Translations under genes and position numbers: made by a program
Assembly (NCBI GenBank): GCA_045561055.1
Contig: JBJKYL010000016.1
Coordinates: 1-64,000 of the forward strand
Direction: 5' to 3'
Length of the DNA stretch: 64,000 nucleotides
Source of the DNA: SMWC01 sp045561055
GTDB taxonomy: Bacteria > Pseudomonadota > Gammaproteobacteria > Steroidobacterales > Rariloculaceae
The notes under the pieces: generated by a model
What the model saw: the letters and a program-made list of their open reading frames with translations, nothing else
The model's database searches: none
Told to the model about the DNA's origin: nothing
In this document: positions 59,998 to 64,000 of the stretch, in pieces
How the letters are laid out: every line of letters starts with the position of its first letter
Numbering within the stretch: the first letter of the stretch is position 1

Positions 59998-61740
59998 CTA
60001 GTAATTGAGTGAGCGACCGAGGGCCGGATTGATACCGCCGTGGAAGTTACCTTGGTCTCGCACGACCACGGAATCTCCGTTCTCGTCGTAATGGACCCAG
60101 ATCAAGCCATGTGCGTCGCCGTTACCGGGCATATCAATTATCTTAATCAGGTCTTTACTATCGGTATCGTAAACGTAGATACGGCCCTCGCCGTTGCTCG
60201 TTGCCCACATTTCTTCGCCGTTCGGTGACAATAGGACGTGGTCTACTTTGTACGCGCCGTAAAGTGTTTCTATGGCATGACCTTCATGAGTATCAATCAC
60301 TGTGAGGGTACGGCCTAAGTGGTGTGCTGCTTCGCCTTTGTCTGCGATCCAAAGCTCCGATTCATCGGCATTGAGCGATCCTCCATAGGGTCCGATACCG
60401 GATCCCGTGGTCCAAACAACCTCGCCTGTGTCAATCGCAATTTTGGAAACCGAGGAACTACTCATTATCGGGTAAATATGTTCTTTCGCAGCATCGATGA
60501 CCGCCCAGTTTGCGCGATATCCGGGCATTGGGAACTCGTCTACGACCTCCCAGGTGTCTGGGTCAATTTTCGCGATCCAGAACGGACGCATGGTTGTTAG
60601 ATCGCCGCGATTCAATCTTGTAACGCCTTGCATTCCTGTGCCGCGACCTGGCGCATAACCGGCCGGTTCCATGAGTGCGTAAATGAATTCGTAGTCGGTG
60701 TCGGTCCAGACCGTATAGATAAACCCGCCCATATCAAGGTCGCTGACGCCGCCGACGACCTCGTTGGTTTCCGGATCAAATATGATCAAACCTAGACCGC
60801 CGGGATCGCGCGCGAACATATCGAAAAGAACCTTGTCGCGAAATACCTGACCATGGTGCAGTCGGGCGCCAATCGTGACCTGTGCGACATGCTGTAGCGT
60901 AATCGCATCGAGCACAATCATCGTTGTTGAACCCCCGGGGTCGGGGGCGCCATCGGGACCAGGTTCACGTGGGCCGACCAGATAGGCGTACCTGCCATCT
61001 GGGGACATCGCCGAGGTATGGACGACGGATCGAAGTATTTCCGGAATTTCGTAGTGGGCGATGATCTCCATCGTTTCTGCATCGCCAACAACAAGCGAGT
61101 TACTTTTAGGTGGTTGATAGCCGTCGAAGAGCACGGAAGGCGAGCTTGTGGTACCGACGTTCTCATACCAGTATGTTTTACCTGGTTGCGGCTCGAATTT
61201 AGCTGGGCCAGGATCCCATGTCGCTACGATTCGTGACGGGTACTCGCTCCAGACGCTACCCTCCTTTGAGCGACGAGTCCAGGTAGCTTGCACGGAGTCG
61301 AATCTTTCAACGGCTTCGACCTGAAGATCTCTCGGTGTTTTATTGAATTCTAGCTGGTCGGCCTGATTGCTTTTGAGTATGGCTAGCGACGTAAGCCAGT
61401 GGTCGGCCATACCATCCTCGAGTGGTAGGTCTGCTAATGTGCGGATATATGTCGATATCGCAGCTAGGTCTTGGTCACTAGGATTCATTTCAGCCACGAT
61501 AACGCCCATAACGGGGTTGTTTTCGAGTTGGTCGAAGATGTCAGAAGGTGTTGGGCCGAACAATAGCGTTGGGCCGACTAGACCTTCTCCGGTGTCAGCG
61601 TGGCAGACACGGCACCCGATATCGGCATGAAATAGTTCCTCTCCACGCGCAACAAGCTCATCTAGGGAATTTTGTCCGTTTGCTGACAGACTGACGACGG
61701 ACAGACACAGTAAAATCGAACTTCCCAGAAAACATCGCAT
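59998..61740 (-). CDS. Exported cytochrome c / beta-propeller fusion (copy A)
   Basis: 580 residues. Signal peptide (1 to about 22), then a monoheme cytochrome c domain with C43-R-V-C46-H47 and candidate axial Met 78 or 85 (NNPVMGVIVAEMNPSD). After a linker, a large propeller of the nitrite-reductase-like/YVTN type (about 185-575) follows. Size and order resemble cytochrome cd1 (NirS) and NirN, but the classical NirS sequence motifs are not evident. Nine propeller His are invariant between this and the next copy: H241, H295, H296, H474, H488, H501, H544, H550, H567. This suggests a metal or heme site. Catalytic role unknown. It starts 111 nt downstream of the paralog's stop. Confidence 0.75.
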   Translation of the reverse strand: MRCFLGSSILLCLSVVSLSANGQNSLDELVARGEELFHADIGCRVCHADTGEGLVGPTLLFGPTPSDIFDQLENNPVMGVIVAEMNPSDQDLAAISTYIRTLADLPLEDGMADHWLTSLAILKSNQADQLEFNKTPRDLQVEAVERFDSVQATWTRRSKEGSVWSEYPSRIVATWDPGPAKFEPQPGKTYWYENVGTTSSPSVLFDGYQPPKSNSLVVGDAETMEIIAHYEIPEILRSVVHTSAMSPDGRYAYLVGPREPGPDGAPDPGGSTTMIVLDAITLQHVAQVTIGARLHHGQVFRDKVLFDMFARDPGGLGLIIFDPETNEVVGGVSDLDMGGFIYTVWTDTDYEFIYALMEPAGYAPGRGTGMQGVTRLNRGDLTTMRPFWIAKIDPDTWEVVDEFPMPGYRANWAVIDAAKEHIYPIMSSSSVSKIAIDTGEVVWTTGSGIGPYGGSLNADESELWIADKGEAAHHLGRTLTVIDTHEGHAIETLYGAYKVDHVLLSPNGEEMWATSNGEGRIYVYDTDSKDLIKIIDMPGNGDAHGLIWVHYDENGDSVVVRDQGNFHGGINPALGRSLNY

Positions 61741-61851
61741 TTTTCGGCACTCCCTTATGCTCGACTACTCAATAATAAGGTGCAAATTATACAGTACAGG
61801 ACCGCTGTTCTGAGCGTCTGGAGTTACCTTTGCCATCACCGAAGATTAGAG

Positions 61852-63609
61852 CTAGTAATCTAGAGGGTTCCCGATCATCGGGTTGATGCCGCCGTGAAAA
61901 TTGCCCTGGTCGCGAACCACACGGGGCACGCTATTTTTGTCATAGTGGACCCAGATCAAGCCATGCGCGTCACCGTTCCCCGGCATGTCAATTACCTTAA
62001 TTAATTCTCGGTCGTCAGTATCGTAGACATAGAGGCGGCCTTCGCCATTGCTCGTTGCCCACATCTCTCGGCCGTTTGGCGCGAGGAGAACATGATCAAC
62101 TTTGTAACCGCCGTAAAGTGTTTCAACCGCATGGCCGGATTCGGTATCCATGACCGTGATCGTTCGACCAAGGTGGCCCGCCGCTTCGCCTTTGTCGGCA
62201 ACCCAGAGTTCGGTCTCGTCGGCATTCAACGACCCACCGTAAGGGCCAATACCCGTTCCGTTAGTCCACTCAATGCCCCCCGTCTCGATATTTATTTTCG
62301 AAGCATTGGAGAGCGTGTTGATGACATACATGTTCTCTTTAGCAGAATCGACGATTAACCAGTTCGGGCGATAGCCAGGGATCGGGTATTCTTGCACCAC
62401 GGTCCAGGTGTCAGGATCGATTTTTGCAATCCAGAACGGCCGCATCGCCATTAGCCTACCTTGGTACATGCTGACTGCTCCGAACATACCCGTAGCACGT
62501 CCCGGGGCGTAGCCGGCTGGCTCCATTAACGCATAAATATATTCATAATCCTTGTCGGTCCACGCGGTATAGACGTAACCTCCCAAGTTAGCGTCTTTCA
62601 CGCCGCTGACTATCTCATCAGTATCGGGATCCAATAAAGCTATTGCCAAACCGTCAGGATCACGTGCGAAGTAATCGATCATGACGTAGTCGCGAAAAAC
62701 CTGTCCATGATGGAGTCGTCCACCTATAGCGAGCTGGGTGATAGGTTGCAGAGTTAATGCATCAACTTTCAGTAATGTTGCCGATGTGCCAAGGAACGTA
62801 CTGGTATCGATATCACCCCCTGGTCTCGCTCCAATGATGTAGGCATACCGTCCGTCAGGCGACATCATCGATGTATGTACCACAGCACGGAGATTCAATG
62901 GCAACATGTAACTTGCGATGACTTCCATAGTCTCCGCATCCCCAACAACAATCTGGTTGCTCTCTGGCGGCACATAGCCATCAAATAAAACTGAGGGGGA
63001 GCTAGTAGTGCCTACATTCTCATAAAAATAGGTTTTGCCAGGTTCAGGCTGAAATTTGGGTTCGCCTGGATCAAAGGTAGCAATAACTTCGGTCTGATAG
63101 TGACTTGTAAGACTTCCTTCTTCAGCACGTCGCGTCCATGTTTCTTGAATCGACGCAAACGTTTCAATGGCCTCTACCTGTAAGTCGCGAGGCGTTTTCG
63201 CAAATTCTAACTGCTTAGCTTGGTTTTCCTTCGCAATTGCCAGAGCCTCCAACCACTCACGGGGTAATCCCGCATCCAAAGGCAAATCCGCTAATGTTCT
63301 AATGTACATTGAGATTGCTACGAGATCGTCGTCAGAGGGATCCATCTCGCTGACGATTACTGCCATGACAGGATTGCTCTCTAGTTGATCGAATATGTCG
63401 ACAGGTGTCGGACCGAAATGCAGCGATGGTCCAATGAGGCCCTCGCCCGTTTCCGAGTGACAGACTTGGCAGCCAATATCAGCGTGGAATAACTCGCTAC
63501 CCCGGTCAACGAGGCCGTCCATGTTTTCTTGGGCCACGACTGTTTGACTAAAGAGAATGCCCGATATGTAGCTGCAGACAAGTATTGCGGCAAGGTTCAA
63601 AATTTTCAT
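61852..63609 (-). CDS. Exported cytochrome c / beta-propeller fusion (copy B)
   Basis: 585 residues, paralog of the downstream gene. Signal peptide to about residue 26 (TVVAQ), heme motif C47-Q-V-C50-H51, and Met candidates in SNPVMAVIVSEMDPSD. The propeller keeps the shared blocks GTTSSPSVLFDGY, VVHTSMMSPDGRYAY, GGRLHHGQVFRD, MEPAGYAPGR, KVDHVLLAPNG, GDAHGLIWVHYD and RDQGNFHGGINP. Differences concentrate in the loop around residues 255-275 and the blade around 370-380, where substrate or partner choice may differ. It is probably the first gene of the leftward redox block. Confidence 0.75.
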   Translation of the reverse strand: MKILNLAAILVCSYISGILFSQTVVAQENMDGLVDRGSELFHADIGCQVCHSETGEGLIGPSLHFGPTPVDIFDQLESNPVMAVIVSEMDPSDDDLVAISMYIRTLADLPLDAGLPREWLEALAIAKENQAKQLEFAKTPRDLQVEAIETFASIQETWTRRAEEGSLTSHYQTEVIATFDPGEPKFQPEPGKTYFYENVGTTSSPSVLFDGYVPPESNQIVVGDAETMEVIASYMLPLNLRAVVHTSMMSPDGRYAYIIGARPGGDIDTSTFLGTSATLLKVDALTLQPITQLAIGGRLHHGQVFRDYVMIDYFARDPDGLAIALLDPDTDEIVSGVKDANLGGYVYTAWTDKDYEYIYALMEPAGYAPGRATGMFGAVSMYQGRLMAMRPFWIAKIDPDTWTVVQEYPIPGYRPNWLIVDSAKENMYVINTLSNASKINIETGGIEWTNGTGIGPYGGSLNADETELWVADKGEAAGHLGRTITVMDTESGHAVETLYGGYKVDHVLLAPNGREMWATSNGEGRLYVYDTDDRELIKVIDMPGNGDAHGLIWVHYDKNSVPRVVRDQGNFHGGINPMIGNPLDY

Positions 63610-63802
63610 GGGAATAACCTTTTAATAATTATTCTAGTCGACCAAGCTTCCATCTTACTTTACAGATAACGGTACTGCTACGAGCATTTGTTATAAGCTG
63701 TCTCGATATAAGGTTTCAGGACTACGAGCTTACGCTATGCTTCGTAGAGCTAAGGACTCGGTGCCAGTGATTACGGCAAAATAGTTAATGAGGGTTGGGC
63801 TT

Positions 63803-64000
63803 ATGTCTTTTATTCGCCGCGGTATTCTTTTGTTGGTTTCGGGAAGCTTTTTGGTGTTTTCGTTCATGGCAACTACTAAGTCATACGCTGAAACCATAGC
63901 TGTGATTGGCACTGGTGCGGTTGGAAGTGCGCTTGGACCGCGTTTCGCGAGCCTTGGCCACGAAATTGTCTACGGTTCACGTACGCCTGACAGTGATCAC
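63803..64000 (+). CDS. Exported NADP-binding protein, F420-reductase-like (cut by window edge)
   Basis: Only the first 66 codons lie in the window. A Sec signal peptide (MSFIRRGILLLVSGSFLVFS to about residue 29, SYA) is followed by a Rossmann fold: TIAVIGTGAVGSALGPRFA (GxGxxG), GHEIVYGSRTPDS, whose SRT after the second strand suits NADP. It resembles NADPH-dependent F420 reductases and the F420_oxidored domain. A signal peptide ahead of a nucleotide-binding fold is unusual. An upstream in-frame ATG (63788) adds five residues. Rest of gene not visible. Confidence 0.6.
   Translation, partial: MSFIRRGILLLVSGSFLVFSFMATTKSYAETIAVIGTGAVGSALGPRFASLGHEIVYGSRTPDSDH

Larger units (their letters stand above)
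59998..63609 (-). repeat. Tandem gene duplication of cytochrome c/propeller proteins
   Basis: Two adjacent genes in the same orientation encode paralogs of 580 and 585 residues. In the last 133 residues I count 107 identities (about 80%). The signal peptides and the region around 255-275 are the most divergent. Confidence 0.8.

Noticed and set aside
59998..63609. Identification of the cytochrome-propeller genes as nitrite reductase (nirS) or nitrous oxide reductase (nosZ)
   Set aside because: Domain order is similar to NirS, but no nir or nos accessory genes are nearby and no diagnostic motif was recognised, so no name is given.
47048..64000. Prophage or integrative element with its own integrase
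   Set aside because: No integrase, transposase, phage or conjugation gene is visible; only the small repeat-flanked cassette is supported.

Overview
The window looks like chromosome of a free-living, probably marine, gammaproteobacterium. Gene order supports this: the Pseudomonas-like neighbourhood TPR lipoprotein-lolB-tRNA-Gln-prs-rplY-pth-ychF facing prfA-prmC; mreBCD-mrdA-rodA-mltB-rlpA-dacA-ybeD-lipB; gatCAB; and a cysK/cysG/cysB sulfur cluster. Base composition is near 50% GC by eye and codon use is fairly even, except for one GC-rich insert at about 47.1-48.7 kb. I see no transposase, integrase, rRNA or CRISPR array. Order or genus cannot be decided from the sequence alone.

Layout. 0-1.5 kb: an MmgE/PrpD-family protein. 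1.5-7.7 kb: a His-rich membrane-anchored protein followed by a CzcCBA-type divalent metal efflux pump. 7.8-12.8 kb: a glutathione S-transferase, then a rightward set of exported proteins (small conserved protein, NHL-propeller protein, MBL-fold lipoprotein, DUF6152 protein) ending in a decayed DUF6152 pseudogene. 12.8-24.97 kb: housekeeping genes for cysteine/siroheme, ribosome-associated functions, PRPP, lipoprotein sorting and translation termination. This block lacks two genes expected in it (ispE and hemA) and contains a 103-codon MscS-derived minigene overlapping prfA. 25.0-30.5 kb: metH, metF and an ArsR-methyltransferase fusion regulator with a palindrome upstream. 30.8-34.9 kb: hslO and gatCAB. 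35.0-44.5 kb: cell-shape and peptidoglycan genes, then ybeD-lipB. 44.6-46.9 kb: mannose-6-phosphate isomerase and a class IV aminotransferase.

From tRNA-Arg at 47.05 kb onward the window is accessory. A 1.6-kb GC-rich cassette (haloalkane-dehalogenase-like lipoprotein plus a small protein) lies between the tRNA 3' end and an imperfect 21-nt copy of it. It is followed by a frameshifted DUF6152 relic, a putative secreted zinc peptidase, an MBL-fold hydrolase, a PafA-like phosphatase, two DUF6152 genes, and a leftward block. That block holds a PQQ-dependent alcohol dehydrogenase fused to cytochrome c, a YncE-like propeller, a CcdA/DsbD-like membrane protein, a SCO-type copper chaperone and two tandem cytochrome c/beta-propeller proteins. 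The right edge cuts an exported NADP-binding (F420-reductase-like) gene.

Working together: the 54.7-63.6 kb block reads as a periplasmic oxidation system (quinoprotein dehydrogenase, c-type cytochromes, and thiol/copper maturation factors). Its two cytochrome-propeller proteins share a large set of invariant histidines, and they are the best candidates here for an undescribed redox enzyme. DUF6152 genes appear at three places (three intact, two decayed), and two of these places also encode an exported MBL-fold hydrolase, which suggests a functional link.
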